Of a DNA stretch of 64,000 bases, positions 34,713 to 44,248 are shown piece after piece. Source of the stretch: JBCCCJ01 sp039029315 (GTDB lineage Bacteria; Bacteroidota; Bacteroidia; J057); NCBI GenBank assembly GCA_039029315.1, contig JBCCGK010000017.1, forward strand, positions 1 through 64,000. Reading direction: 5' to 3'. How positions within the stretch are numbered: position 1 is the stretch's first letter; each line of letters opens with the position of its first letter. The notes under the pieces are model-generated. The model saw nothing but the letters and a program-made list of their open reading frames with translations. It was not told the origin of the DNA and ran no database searches. The translations under genes and the position numbers were made by a program.

Positions 34713-36011
34713 ATGATCAAACAACAGTATCAAAGTGTCCTTGAGTACTTGTACAGCAGATTGCCTATGTTTCAGCGAGATGGAAAAAAGGCCTTCAAAA
34801 AAGACCTTGAGAACATCCGTGATTTGTGCTGGGAATTGGGATTACCCCATTGGAAATTCAAAAGCATTCATGTTGCAGGCACCAATGGCAAAGGCTCTGT
34901 CTCTTCTATGCTTTCGAGTATTCTGATGGAAGCTGGATATACAACTGGTCTGTATACCTCTCCTCATTTACATTCCTTTCAGGAACGCATCCGTGTGAAT
35001 GGACAAGAGATCAGTCAACAGGAAATCATCGAATTTGTTGATCTGTACAAATCTGTCATTGAGGTGATTTCGCCAAGTTTTTTTGAACTTACTGTGGGAA
35101 TGGCTTTTGATCACTTTGCAGAGCAGGAAGTGGACATAGCCGTGGTTGAAGTGGGATTGGGTGGTCGTCTGGATTCCACCAACATTATTTCTCCTGAAAT
35201 CTCGATCATCACCCAAATCGCCTATGATCACACTGATATATTGGGGGATACCCTGGCAGCCATTGCAGGAGAAAAGGCAGGGATCATCAAACGGTATACC
35301 CCTATTGTCATCGGTGAACGCCATCCTGAAACGGAAGTTATTTTCCTGAACAAAGCAAAAGAGGAAGAGGCTGCCATTCATTTTGCAGAGGATGCCTATC
35401 AATTGTCTCCTGTTTCCCGGGATTGGCACCAACAGACCTTTCACATTCACCCAACTGATGAAGCCCTTGAGGATATCACCCTGGATTTGGCATTGCCTGG
35501 GCACTATCAACAACAAAATCTAAGGACTGTCTTATGTGCAGTGGACGTATTGCGAGAAGATGGATGGGAGATCCCGCATGAAGCTGTCGTTAAGGGATTG
35601 AAAAAAGTAGCCAAGAATTCTGGGCTAAGAGGTCGAATGGAAGTATTGGGTGAACAGCCACTGGTCCTGTGCGATACGGCTCACAATGTCTCAGGAGTTT
35701 CTGCTGTTCTGCAACAACTCTCAAGCATTCCAGCGGAACAACTTCACATCGTTTGGGGCATGCTTTCGGACAAACAGCATGATGAAATCCTCGCTCTCAT
35801 GCCACAGGGAGCCTCCTACTATTTCGTCCGGCCTGACACCCCCAGAGGATTATCAGCACTTACGCTGCAGATGAAAGCAGAGTCTCATGATCTACACGGC
35901 AACATCTTTGATTCGGTTCGACAAGGCCTGAATGCTGCCAAAGCCCATGCCAACCCCAATGACATTATCCTTGTTGGTGGGAGTACGTTTGTGCTAGCGG
36001 AGGTTGTATAA
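34713..36011 (+). CDS. folC: Bifunctional folylpolyglutamate synthase/dihydrofolate synthase
   Basis: A Mur-ligase-family enzyme of 432 residues that adds glutamate to dihydropteroate and to folates with ATP. Visible marks are the P-loop GTNGKGSVSS (residues 56-65), the TSPHLHSFQERIRVNG block near 87, EVGLGGRLDSTN near 146 (metal and substrate binding) and AYDHTDILGDT near 170. The C-terminal domain includes LCDTAHN near 321. Length and order are normal. It is divergent from the PorV-like gene. Confidence 0.95.
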   Translation: MIKQQYQSVLEYLYSRLPMFQRDGKKAFKKDLENIRDLCWELGLPHWKFKSIHVAGTNGKGSVSSMLSSILMEAGYTTGLYTSPHLHSFQERIRVNGQEISQQEIIEFVDLYKSVIEVISPSFFELTVGMAFDHFAEQEVDIAVVEVGLGGRLDSTNIISPEISIITQIAYDHTDILGDTLAAIAGEKAGIIKRYTPIVIGERHPETEVIFLNKAKEEEAAIHFAEDAYQLSPVSRDWHQQTFHIHPTDEALEDITLDLALPGHYQQQNLRTVLCAVDVLREDGWEIPHEAVVKGLKKVAKNSGLRGRMEVLGEQPLVLCDTAHNVSGVSAVLQQLSSIPAEQLHIVWGMLSDKQHDEILALMPQGASYYFVRPDTPRGLSALTLQMKAESHDLHGNIFDSVRQGLNAAKAHANPNDIILVGGSTFVLAEVV

Positions 36012-36154
36012 ATGGCTAGCTGTTGGAGGAAGAGCACTTTGGGAGAGAATGCTGGCAGGCATGATCTGTGTTCAGAAACCTGGGGTTATCAAGTATCTGA
36101 TTCGGCCTATTTTGTCAGGACCAATATGGAGGTTCTAGATATCGCAGGTCGTTA

Positions 36155-36183
36155 TTGACAGACGCAGGCATTGTGTATATTTG
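36155..36183 (+). promoter_or_regulatory. Bacteroidota housekeeping promoter for the ComF-like gene
   Basis: TTG (36155-36157), 18 bases, then TATATTTG (36176-36183), a near-perfect match to the -33/-7 promoter of Bacteroidota. Transcription would begin near 36190. This excludes the in-frame TTG at 36181 as a start codon and supports ATG at 36202. Confidence 0.7.
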
Positions 36184-36201
36184 TCTCAAAGCCCCTTGCT
36201 C

Positions 36202-36885
36202 ATGTGGAAACACCTTGCCAGACTATTTGTGTCCAACACCTGCTATGGCTGCGACAATGAATTGACCATTCAGGAACGTTGCATTTGTCTGGATTGCCTC
36301 TCACAAATAGAAGAGACGCAATTTCACAGTACACCAGATACCAACGAATTGTATTACAGACTTGCGGGAAGAGTTCCACTTGCGGGAGCTTCAGCCTTGT
36401 TTTATTTTGACAAAGGGGGACGACTCCAAAAGATCATCCAGCAACTCAAATACGATTCGGCTCCCCAAATCGGCACTTTTTTGGGTGCTCATTATGGTAA
36501 AATTCTGCAAGATACGCCATTTATCAAGCAGTCCGATGTCATTCTTCCTGTCCCGCTTCATTTCATCCGCCACCAAAGTCGGGGCTACAATCAGGCTGAG
36601 CGTTTTGCGAAAGGTATGGCTCAGATTAGCGGTATTCCAGTCAAGACGAATCTGCTGCAAAGAGTTCGCCGAACCAAATACCAGGCAAAACAGCTTGGCA
36701 CTGCCAGATGGGAAAATGTCAAAGGGGCATTCAAAGTCAAGGGAAGCCTTCCAGAGCGAATACTTTTGCTGGATGATGTGATCACAACAGGAGCCACCAT
36801 TGGAAGTTGCCTGGAAAGCCTGTACGAAAGTTCCACGCCTCCCAAAGAGGTTCGCATTATGTGTATCGGCATGACACGGCAGTGA
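36202..36885 (+). CDS. ComF family phosphoribosyltransferase-like protein
   Basis: The protein has about 227 residues. The N-terminal zinc finger CYGCDNELTIQERCICLDC (about residues 12-30) has the four Cys of the ComF family. The C-terminal type I phosphoribosyltransferase domain carries the PRPP loop LLLDDVITTGAT near residue 190. The middle block RGYNQAERFAKGMA is also typical. ComF takes part in natural DNA uptake in some bacteria, but most homologues are uncharacterised. The frame opens at a TTG (36181) that overlaps the promoter, so the ATG at 36202 is used. Confidence 0.92.
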   Translation: MWKHLARLFVSNTCYGCDNELTIQERCICLDCLSQIEETQFHSTPDTNELYYRLAGRVPLAGASALFYFDKGGRLQKIIQQLKYDSAPQIGTFLGAHYGKILQDTPFIKQSDVILPVPLHFIRHQSRGYNQAERFAKGMAQISGIPVKTNLLQRVRRTKYQAKQLGTARWENVKGAFKVKGSLPERILLLDDVITTGATIGSCLESLYESSTPPKEVRIMCIGMTRQ

Positions 36886-36893
36886 ATCCTGGT

Positions 36894-38492
36894 CTACAGG
36901 GCGATTTTCAGTCCTAAAAACTGCCTGAGATAAGGGGGAGTCCAGTTTTCATCTGGGAGTCTTTGGCCAACGAGTGGGTCTGGGGAATCCGCAGAGTTGA
37001 GTGCGAGATCTTCCTGTATCAATCGTCCAACTTCTATCGCAGGATTGTATCTCACATTGACATGAACGCTCAACTGATAGGTCAAACTGACTCTCCGGTG
37101 CAACCGAATATCAACTCCAGCCCCTGTATACAACATGCCTCTGATAACTTTGTGCTCACGTAAGACAAAAGAGCTCGACGCACTTGCGGTATCAATCTCT
37201 GAATTCCTGGTATTAAAAGAGTTCTGATAATTTCGCACATATCCATCTTCAAAGGTCGAAAAAGAAACCGAGTGGATATCAGCAGAAGGATTGGCAATAT
37301 AGGAGGAAGAAAATTCAACCCCTTCCAGATTGGCTTGCAAAAAGTGGAGGCCAGCTCCTGCTATCCAATATGGCCTGAATCTTCGGTATCCGTTTTTCAC
37401 AAATTGGAAGCGGGCTTGGGAACTGATATCCTGAGCCTTACCACTGGCAAATACATAGCCTGACCCTGAGGTCAATGGTTGCCCTAAAACATTTCGAACG
37501 ATAAAGACTGAGGCTGGGTAAATTTTGTAAAAAGACCCAAAATCTACTCTTCCGCCTAAGTCCCAACGAGGACTGACTTTTCTAAACACGCCCACGCCTA
37601 CGCCCGGCATAACCACATTAAACCGTCGGAGGGAAGAATCTGCCAATACTTGCAAGGTAAAGGAGCTAGCCGTGATCCCTCCCTGAGCAGCCCAATTTGA
37701 TTGTGCCCATTTGTTCTGGCCAGATCCAAATGCGCGACCAAGTCGCTGTTTTAGAGACATCTCTTCCAAAGCCAGATCCATGCTGGGCTTCGGTTCTTCA
37801 GCAAGGACAGCTAGGGATGGGAGGGACTTGGGATGGAGCGTTGCCAGATCGATGAATTGATGCTCAGCGAGCTGCTGGACCCTTGGCAGGTCTCTCCGGC
37901 TGTCTTGCAAATTTGAAGTAGTAAGCTCCTCTTTACCTGCCTCATCTATCAAGAGACTTCGACTCATCTCCAGCTGATCTTGCTGGTCTGTAAGGAGAGA
38001 ATCATGTTCTGATGGAGATCGTTTTGTCGTGGAAATAGCTGTCACAGGATACAAAGCGGAAGCGGACTTGTTCTTCCTTCCTATCAACCCAGGATTGGTA
38101 GAGGAAGAAGGTGTTGAGGGTAAAGAATGTGCGGGAGATGAAATGTGAGAAGAAGAGGGTTGTGTAGAAGAAATAGAAGGAGGAGGAGGAAAGACAATGT
38201 GAGAAACATCAGCAGGCACACAAGCAGTGTCCATCTCTGCATGGCTCAGTTCGCGGCTTTGAATACCTACCATCTCGGCCTGTGGAGAGAACATCCACCA
38301 GCCAAGTCCTGATCCTAACAGCAATAACAAAAAACCGCCAATCAACCACTTGCTTGACTGCTGCCAAAAACCACCAACGGCTGTGTCATCTTCTTGATCC
38401 AGCAAGGCTTCCATCCGCTCCCAATTTGGATGGGGGTGGTATGGTTTGGCCCGCAGAACCTTATTTCGTATGGTATCGTCCAGTTTACCCAT
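36894..38492 (-). CDS. Membrane-anchored protein with C-terminal beta-barrel-like region, partner of the ECF sigma factor
   Basis: The 532-residue protein has a short cytoplasmic N-terminus with a conserved-looking PHPNWERMEALLDQED block (residues 21-36), one membrane helix (about 48-68), a Ser/Pro-rich linker (about 105-150) and a C-terminal half of alternating strands ending in an aromatic/hydrophobic residue pattern typical of porin-type barrels. It overlaps the end of the sigma-factor gene by 8 bases, so the two are coupled. By position it should be the cognate regulator. The N-terminal segment may bind the sigma factor. No zinc motif is seen. Confidence 0.78.
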   Translation of the reverse strand: MGKLDDTIRNKVLRAKPYHPHPNWERMEALLDQEDDTAVGGFWQQSSKWLIGGFLLLLLGSGLGWWMFSPQAEMVGIQSRELSHAEMDTACVPADVSHIVFPPPPSISSTQPSSSHISSPAHSLPSTPSSSTNPGLIGRKNKSASALYPVTAISTTKRSPSEHDSLLTDQQDQLEMSRSLLIDEAGKEELTTSNLQDSRRDLPRVQQLAEHQFIDLATLHPKSLPSLAVLAEEPKPSMDLALEEMSLKQRLGRAFGSGQNKWAQSNWAAQGGITASSFTLQVLADSSLRRFNVVMPGVGVGVFRKVSPRWDLGGRVDFGSFYKIYPASVFIVRNVLGQPLTSGSGYVFASGKAQDISSQARFQFVKNGYRRFRPYWIAGAGLHFLQANLEGVEFSSSYIANPSADIHSVSFSTFEDGYVRNYQNSFNTRNSEIDTASASSSFVLREHKVIRGMLYTGAGVDIRLHRRVSLTYQLSVHVNVRYNPAIEVGRLIQEDLALNSADSPDPLVGQRLPDENWTPPYLRQFLGLKIAL

Positions 38493-39039
38493 TTTTGACC
38501 CTTCTTTCTTCTCCGATCCCGGAATGTTGTAATTTTTTTCTAATCAATTTTTTCGCCTCAGTCAGGTATGCACGCGAAGTAGATTCTTTTACTTTAATGA
38601 GCTTGGCAATTTCTTTATGTGGATAGCCTTCCACGACATTCAGATTAAAGACAGTACGTAATATTGGTGGCAATTGGCCAACTACTTCCAAAATATAATT
38701 GGCTTGTAATTGTGCGACCATATCTTCATCCACTTCATAGCCCCCAGCTTCTTCCAGTTCTACTTGCCGCGGTTGCCGATTTTGTTTACGCAGATAATCC
38801 AGGCAGCAGTTGACCATGACTCGTTTCATCCATCCTTCCAGCGAGCCTCGTCCATTGAATTTGTGAATATTCTTAAAAATCTTCATAAATCCCTCATGCA
38901 CAACATCTTCGACCAGTTCCTGGTTTCGCAGATAGCGATAACACGCAAATGAGAGCGACTCATAATATCGCTCGTACAACAATCGCTGACTGTTGCGATC
39001 CTTATTGCGGCAGCCGTCTAGAATGTGATCATCTGTCAT
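38485..39039 (-). CDS. ECF-type RNA polymerase sigma factor
   Basis: Region 2 (GCRNKDRNSQRLLYERYYESL, VVHEGFMKIFKNIHKF) and region 4 (LPPILRTVFNLNVVEGYPHKEIA, VKESTSRAYLTEAKKLIRKKL) are complete. The frame opens at 39201, but residues before 'MTDDHILDG' are not part of the fold. ATG at 39039 gives the usual ECF N-terminus, and ATG at 39078 or 39060 are alternatives. The gene overlaps the barrel-type membrane protein downstream, the classical sigma/regulator pair. It is distinct from the sigma factor at 9864. Confidence 0.92.
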   Translation of the reverse strand: MTDDHILDGCRNKDRNSQRLLYERYYESLSFACYRYLRNQELVEDVVHEGFMKIFKNIHKFNGRGSLEGWMKRVMVNCCLDYLRKQNRQPRQVELEEAGGYEVDEDMVAQLQANYILEVVGQLPPILRTVFNLNVVEGYPHKEIAKLIKVKESTSRAYLTEAKKLIRKKLQHSGIGEERRVKNG

Positions 39040-39270
39040 CAGGATTACCCTGGCTTCCATTTTTGCCTGTTTACTCATCAGACGATGGTCGGATGAAGAA
39101 CGCTGGAAAAGAAGGTGAAATATTTTTTTCCATGCAAGGGAATTAGAACTACCGAAAAGTACCCAGGGTGAAAAAGGCTGATTCTGCGGGAAGGATTTCA
39201 CCTAAGAGAATCGCAATTCATACGTGAACTTTTTATTTTGTGACGAATTTATTTTCAAATCACGGATCAG

Positions 39271-40725
39271 ATGACAAAACTCTCGCTACTATTGATTCTC
39301 CTTTGTGGTCCTTTTTTTCTTCCAGCCCAGCAACTGAATGTTCTGTGGATCATAGGAGAAGACGTCAGCCCTGACATGGCTTGCTATGGACACCCTGGCG
39401 TTTGGACGCCTCATATTGACCAATTGGCAGCTGATGGTGTCAGATATACCCGGGCTTATACGACGGCTCCGGTCTGCTCACCCAGTCGATCTGCCTTCAT
39501 GACTGGCATGTATCAGATGAGCATAGGCGCACACAACCATCGGTCTCATCGGGAAGATGGATACACCTTGCCTCCTGGTGTCAAAGTCATTACAGACTGG
39601 CTCAGAGACAAGGGCTATTACACGGCCAATCTGGTCAATCTCACTGGCGATCCCAATGAAAAATATTTCAAGGGGACAGGAAAAACTGACTGGAATTTTC
39701 ATTACGAAGGCAAGCCATTCGACAGCAAAAACTGGTCGGACCTGAAAGATCATCAACCCTTCTATGCGCAGGTCAACTTTCCCGAAACTCATAGAGGTGG
39801 CGCCTGGAATAATTCCCACAAGAACATCGAGCGAACAGCCAATCCTGATTCCGTGCTTTTGCCTCCTTATTATCCTGACCATCCCGAAGCCAGAGCTGTA
39901 TGGGCCCAATATCTCAATACTATCATGTCTTTGGATCGAAAGGTAGGGAAGGTCCTGGAATTGTTGGAGCGCGATGGATTGGCAGACAATACGGTGGTGA
40001 TCTTCATGGGAGATCATGGACGGGCCATGGTACGTAGCAAACAATGGCCGTATGAAAGTGGGCTTCGCGTTCCACTCATCATTCGCTGGCCCAAGGGCAT
40101 GACCCCTCCCGATGGATTTGAGGCTGGCACAGTGAGCGATCGAATGCTGTACTCCATCGATGTATCTGCAACGACTTTGGCGATTGCGGGCATTCAACCT
40201 CCACTCGGAATGCAGGGTCGGGTATTTCTGGGAGAATGGAACAGCCCGGACAGACAGTATGTATTCGGCGGTCGCGATCGCGGAGATGAAACAGTAGACA
40301 GAATCCGAACGGTGAGTGATGGCCGGTTCCGCTATTTGCGAAATTTTTATCCAGACAGACCCTTCCTCCAAACCAATCGATACAAGGAAAATGAATATCC
40401 CATCATTCATCTGATGCGCGAACTTCAGGCAGAAGGCAAACTAACCCCTGATCAGGAAAGGCTCCTTGCCCCTACCCGACCAACAGAAGAGCTCTACGAT
40501 TTGCGATCAGACCCCTATGAGCTGAATAATCTTGCCAAAGACCCCGTCTATCGCGATGTACTCGAACGATTACGCGGCGTCCTCGACGCCTGGATGATCG
40601 AAATCAACGACCAGGGCCGCATTCCCGAATCTCCCGAGATTCCTATTTTTTGGGAAAACAAAATGAAGGAAATTTACGATACCCGAATCGAAGCCATGCT
40701 AAAAAAACGCGCCAACAAACAGTAG
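39271..40725 (+). CDS. Secreted type I sulfatase (heparan/N-acetylglucosamine sulfatase-like)
   Basis: The 484-residue protein has a signal peptide (residues 1-19, cut near FLPAQ) and the S1 sulfatase fold. C69 in APVCSPSRSA is the residue converted to formylglycine. The metal-binding N-terminus IGEDVSPDMACYG and the FMGDHGRAM block near 250 are present. The C-terminus has the usual ELYDLRSDPYELNNLA. It should remove sulfate from polysaccharides in the periplasm, a common capacity of marine Bacteroidota. No neighbouring SusC/D pair or glycoside hydrolase is present, so the substrate is open. Confidence 0.93.
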   Translation: MTKLSLLLILLCGPFFLPAQQLNVLWIIGEDVSPDMACYGHPGVWTPHIDQLAADGVRYTRAYTTAPVCSPSRSAFMTGMYQMSIGAHNHRSHREDGYTLPPGVKVITDWLRDKGYYTANLVNLTGDPNEKYFKGTGKTDWNFHYEGKPFDSKNWSDLKDHQPFYAQVNFPETHRGGAWNNSHKNIERTANPDSVLLPPYYPDHPEARAVWAQYLNTIMSLDRKVGKVLELLERDGLADNTVVIFMGDHGRAMVRSKQWPYESGLRVPLIIRWPKGMTPPDGFEAGTVSDRMLYSIDVSATTLAIAGIQPPLGMQGRVFLGEWNSPDRQYVFGGRDRGDETVDRIRTVSDGRFRYLRNFYPDRPFLQTNRYKENEYPIIHLMRELQAEGKLTPDQERLLAPTRPTEELYDLRSDPYELNNLAKDPVYRDVLERLRGVLDAWMIEINDQGRIPESPEIPIFWENKMKEIYDTRIEAMLKKRANKQ

Positions 40726-40731
40726 GGGATG

Positions 40732-40795
40732 ACCGGCAGGCATCCCAAAAACTTCATCATACCGGCAGGTATCCCTTTTACCGGCAGGCTTCATC
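40732..40795. repeat. Three short ACCGGCAGG repeats after the sulfatase gene
   Basis: ACCGGCAGG occurs three times, as GACCGGCAGGC near 40732, TACCGGCAGGT near 40762 and TACCGGCAGGC near 40782, each followed by ATCCC or TTCATC. The array starts a few bases behind the sulfatase stop and lies before the aldo/keto reductase. It may be a decayed tandem repeat with no clear function. Confidence 0.5.
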
Positions 40796-40890
40796 ACCCC
40801 ACCATGCATCACCATCAAACACCTCCAAGCCCTCATCCCTAGAAACCCAACTAATACTACCTCACAAACCCATCCTATCCTCTCCCACAT

Positions 40891-41880
40891 ATGCAATACA
40901 AACAACTTGGCAATAGCGATGTACAGGTTTCTGAAATCACCTTTGGTGCCTGGGCCATTGGGGGGTGGCTTTGGGGAGGAAGTGATGAGCGGGATTCCAT
41001 CGCTGCCCTCCATGCCGCACTGGATCATGGCATCAGTTCCTTTGACACCGCCCCCGTCTATGGATTTGGCTATAGTGAATCCCTCCTGGGGCAGGTTCTG
41101 AAAGGAAAACGACAGGAGGTACAACTTCTCACAAAGTACGGCCTTCGCTGGGACCTGGAATCAGGATATGTGCATAAGGACACCATCGATCAGAACGGTC
41201 ATGCCCGATCAATCAAACGATACGCGACGAAAGACAGCATCATCGCAGAATGCGAAGCAAGTCTCAAAAGGCTCCAAACAGATTATATCGATCTCTATCA
41301 GATTCATTGGCCTGATCCGCTGACCAACATTTCTGAAAGCATGGAAGCCATGGATCTCTTGATACAGCAGGGAAAAATCCGGGCTGCCGGTGTCTGCAAT
41401 TATTCAGCAGGACAGATGGCCGAAGCTCAAGGCTACAGACAAGTGGTCTCCAATCAGGTTCCCTACAGCATGGTCCAGCGCAAGATAGAACAGGCTGAGG
41501 TGCCACAGGCGATCAGCAGCCATGCGTCCATTTTGGCTTATAGTCCCTTGCAACGCGGACTATTGACAGGCAAGATTCGTCCCGACCATTCTTTTGCTGA
41601 AGGGGATACAAGAGCATCTTCTCCTTTATTTCAGGGAGACAGACTCAGGAGGATCAATGCGTTTTTGGACAAGCTTCGTCCCATTGCAGACGGACAAGGC
41701 GCAAGTTTGGCCCAACTGGTACTAAGGTGGACACTGGAGCAAGCAGGAATCACTGTTGTCCTGGCTGGGGCACGAAACCCGAAACAAGTCGCAGACAATG
41801 CTGCTGCGGCAGACCTCGCCCTTTCTTCGGAAGAGTTAGGTGTGATTCGAAGTGAATTAGATCAACTTATGCTCACCTGA
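40891..41880 (+). CDS. Aldo/keto reductase family oxidoreductase
   Basis: The 329-residue NADPH-dependent TIM-barrel enzyme shows the catalytic tetrad: D and Y in FDTAPVYGFGYSE (near residues 52-57), K in LTKYGLRW (near 81) and H in YQIHWPD (near 134). The cofactor-binding end, GARNPKQVADNA, lies near residue 293. It belongs to the Tas/YghZ-like group of general carbonyl reductases. The true substrate is unknown. The gene is monocistronic. Confidence 0.93.
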   Translation: MQYKQLGNSDVQVSEITFGAWAIGGWLWGGSDERDSIAALHAALDHGISSFDTAPVYGFGYSESLLGQVLKGKRQEVQLLTKYGLRWDLESGYVHKDTIDQNGHARSIKRYATKDSIIAECEASLKRLQTDYIDLYQIHWPDPLTNISESMEAMDLLIQQGKIRAAGVCNYSAGQMAEAQGYRQVVSNQVPYSMVQRKIEQAEVPQAISSHASILAYSPLQRGLLTGKIRPDHSFAEGDTRASSPLFQGDRLRRINAFLDKLRPIADGQGASLAQLVLRWTLEQAGITVVLAGARNPKQVADNAAAADLALSSEELGVIRSELDQLMLT

Positions 41881-41946
41881 AGCAGTGGAAGCTACAAGCA
41901 TTCCTCGAACATCTCTCATGAATAGGGAAAGACCTCTGGGAGTCAG

Positions 41947-42540
41947 TCACTTTCCTTCTTGCCGCTTCTTACATCCAATCTTCCAAAAAGGATAGGTAAT
42001 CTGGCCGTTTTCACTCACCCATTCCCCTTTCCAGCCATACCCCTTTTCACTCATGCTATGAAAGGTCAATCTGGAATATCCTTCCATGCCATTGGGAGCT
42101 TTTTGTGGCATTTTCAAGACGATATCATCCCCTGTCTTGTTCCCTAACCAGACACCCGGTGTAGTGGAGACAGCCGGATAACTGAAGTAGGTCACCACCC
42201 ATTTTCCACTGTCTGGCTGAAATTGGCGAATGCTTCCAGCATATATTTCTCCCTCTCGCCACACTTCATCCTGCACTCCATAGCCATTCATGATGTACTT
42301 GAATTTCCACACCATCTCCAGGGTATCTTGCCAGCTTCCATCCGGGTTTCGGTTCAAAGACCAGCAATCGCACATTCCGATCATGGGAGCAAAATCCGCA
42401 AGTTCGGCAGGGCCATTGGGGTTTAGTTGACCAAAGGGATGCTCGGAAGAGGGCTCATATTGCATGAGGTCGATACTGTTTTGAGCAAGGGCCGAAGCCG
42501 TAAATAGCAGAGAAACCAATAAAATCAGGTAGCCTTTCAT
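41947..42540 (-). CDS. Exported protein of unknown function (DUF1579-like)
   Basis: The 197-residue protein has a signal peptide (residues 1-19, cut after ALA/QN). The body has a lipocalin/DUF1579-like pattern: FAPMIGMCDCWSLNRNPDGSW, MVWKFKYIMNGYGVQDEVW and YFSYPAVSTTPGVWLGNKTG, which describe a small beta-barrel with many aromatic residues. Such proteins are often found in marine Bacteroidota without a defined role. It is monocistronic and convergent with the aldo/keto reductase. Confidence 0.75.
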   Translation of the reverse strand: MKGYLILLVSLLFTASALAQNSIDLMQYEPSSEHPFGQLNPNGPAELADFAPMIGMCDCWSLNRNPDGSWQDTLEMVWKFKYIMNGYGVQDEVWREGEIYAGSIRQFQPDSGKWVVTYFSYPAVSTTPGVWLGNKTGDDIVLKMPQKAPNGMEGYSRLTFHSMSEKGYGWKGEWVSENGQITYPFWKIGCKKRQEGK

Positions 42541-42722
42541 AATTTTTTTTGTGAAGGTAGAGAAAAGCCAAGCTGAGGCTTGGGGGGATTCTTGCGAAAG
42601 TTGAACCGGGTGCTTTTCCTTGCCTTATTTGGATGGGAGAGATACATCTGAGGGAAGATGTTCCAACTCAAGGAAGTTTTTCGGATCTTTCAATTGTTCT
42701 TCCTCATTACTCCCCTTATCCT

Positions 42723-43316
42723 ATGAAGCCCGGCATAGATTGGAAAACACATTTGATTAGATTCTTTTTTGTAACACTTGGAGTATTCATTGCTTTTGGC
42801 TTGAACACTTGCAATGAGAGAAGAAAGGAAAAACTACAAATTAAGCTATATCTTCAGGGCTTGCAGGAAGAATTACTGGAGAATCAAACAAAATTGAACA
42901 CCTCTCTACCTTATCATCAGGAACTTCTCACAACTCTTCGCCAGCAGCCCGAAAAAGCCAACTTGATCATGAATCCTGCTGCCGTCAGCAATGTGGCCTG
43001 GAACCTGGCAGACAATGAGGTTTTTAAGAAATATGTCGATCATGAGCTATACAAGCAACTCTCTACAGTCTATCAGTTTCATGAAAGTCTGCTGGAACAA
43101 CACAGGCAAGCCTCAAATCTGATGAGCGAGCTCAATGTTCTTGGTCCTTTACATGCAAGCAGTCTATTGGGACAGACCTTCACAGAAGAACAAGAGATTC
43201 AACTGAATAATCAAATTAGCCAGGGCTGGATTCCGATATTTGAGACATGGACCTCTTTGGAACAAGATTATTTACAAAATATAGAGAACGCGCTTGCCAT
43301 GATAGACAGAAACTAA
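42723..43316 (+). CDS. Single-pass membrane protein of unknown function (DUF6090-like)
   Basis: The protein has about 197 residues. One N-terminal membrane helix (LIRFFFVTLGVFIAFGLNTC) is followed by a helical, partly coiled-coil domain (ERRKEKLQIKLYLQGLQEEL). The layout, a short cytoplasmic start, one helix with a 'GVFIAF' core and a long periplasmic helical region, is common in Bacteroidota proteins labelled DUF6090. ATG at 42723 places the helix near the N-terminus. The frame start at 42633 would add 30 residues with no feature. The next gene begins 29 bases after its stop. Confidence 0.72.
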   Translation: MKPGIDWKTHLIRFFFVTLGVFIAFGLNTCNERRKEKLQIKLYLQGLQEELLENQTKLNTSLPYHQELLTTLRQQPEKANLIMNPAAVSNVAWNLADNEVFKKYVDHELYKQLSTVYQFHESLLEQHRQASNLMSELNVLGPLHASSLLGQTFTEEQEIQLNNQISQGWIPIFETWTSLEQDYLQNIENALAMIDRN

Positions 43317-43345
43317 TTTCCCTTCAATTCATAGACATTTACTCA

Positions 43346-43798
43346 ATGATTCCATCACTTAAGGACAGACCAACTCTCGACCAACATCCCAAACTTCAAG
43401 CGGCTTATCAGAAGGCTCAACTACTCATAGACGCTCTCAATGCGAAGGACATTCCGCTTGAAACAGAAATGAGTATTCGGGAAGAAATTCAGAAAATAGA
43501 TGCTTATACAGGACCAGAAAAAGGGCTGGCAAAGGTCCTTCGAAAAGGTCAGCGCACCATCCTGGCTATCGTCAGAAAGGAGACAGGGCTTGTGTCCAAA
43601 GGATTCTACCGAACACTGTGGATGTCCCTGGGCATGACGGTTTTCGGTCTTCCTCTAGGTATGGCTTATGCCATCGCCATGAACAATTTTGGATTGTTTG
43701 CTATTGGATTGCCCATCGGAATGGGAATCGGGATCGCTGTGGGCAGTGGGATGGATAGCAAAGCCGCAAAAGATGGGAAACAGCTAGAATGGGGGTAG
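43346..43798 (+). CDS. Two-helix membrane protein of unknown function
   Basis: The protein has about 150 residues. Residues 1-80 are soluble and helical, followed by two glycine-rich hydrophobic segments (SLGMTVFGLPLGMAYAIAM; LFAIGLPIGMGIGIAVGSGM) in a helical hairpin. ATG at 43346 is preferred, because the longer frame from 43247 overlaps the upstream gene in another frame. Stops converge with the next minus-strand gene (15-base overlap). No family was recognised. Confidence 0.72.
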   Translation: MIPSLKDRPTLDQHPKLQAAYQKAQLLIDALNAKDIPLETEMSIREEIQKIDAYTGPEKGLAKVLRKGQRTILAIVRKETGLVSKGFYRTLWMSLGMTVFGLPLGMAYAIAMNNFGLFAIGLPIGMGIGIAVGSGMDSKAAKDGKQLEWG

Positions 43799-44248
43799 GT
43801 CAACCTCCTGCCATTCGAGCTGTTTACTTCGCTCCATTTCTTCAAGCCTCAGATCGAACTGAAGCTGTTTCGTCCGATAGACTGGACTGTTAATTCCTGT
43901 GATCAGGTCTCCATGAAAATTTTTGAGCCAGAGAACGCCATAGGTTCTGGCATATAGGTGGTACATGGCATTCCCAACATCAATGACTGCGATTTGCTGT
44001 ACCCTCCCCTCGCACCAGATTGGAAGAGCCATTCGCTGACTGGCTTCATCCCAAACGACAGGAGCTGCACAGTGTTCATCAATCAATAATTTGAGATTGT
44101 CCTTGACAATGGCGCAATCTCCTCCCCAGGGACCAGACATGGCGATTTCACCGATTCGCCAGAAAGCGACTTCATATTGTCCATCGGGGGAATGAAATGC
44201 TTCATCTTTGGGAGAGAAAGCCCAGGGATTGGGAGAGCTAAAATTCAT
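43784..44248 (-). CDS. Unknown soluble protein, possibly beta-propeller-like
   Basis: The protein has about 154 residues and many aromatic and strand-like segments: WAFSPKDEAFHSPDGQYEVAFW, then GGDCAIVKDNLKLLIDEHCAAPVVW and MYHLYARTYGVLWLKNF. The 'SPDGQYEV' phrase recalls WD/Kelch-type blades, but one domain of this size cannot be a full propeller. No signal peptide is present. ATG at 44248 (MNFSSPNPW) is more likely than 44290. It overlaps the end of the convergent membrane protein gene by 15 bases. Confidence 0.68.
   Translation of the reverse strand: MNFSSPNPWAFSPKDEAFHSPDGQYEVAFWRIGEIAMSGPWGGDCAIVKDNLKLLIDEHCAAPVVWDEASQRMALPIWCEGRVQQIAVIDVGNAMYHLYARTYGVLWLKNFHGDLITGINSPVYRTKQLQFDLRLEEMERSKQLEWQEVDLPPF

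Noticed and set aside
39478..40410. 310-residue minus-strand frame inside the sulfatase gene
   Set aside because: It is a shadow of the sulfatase reading frame, with no coherent domain.
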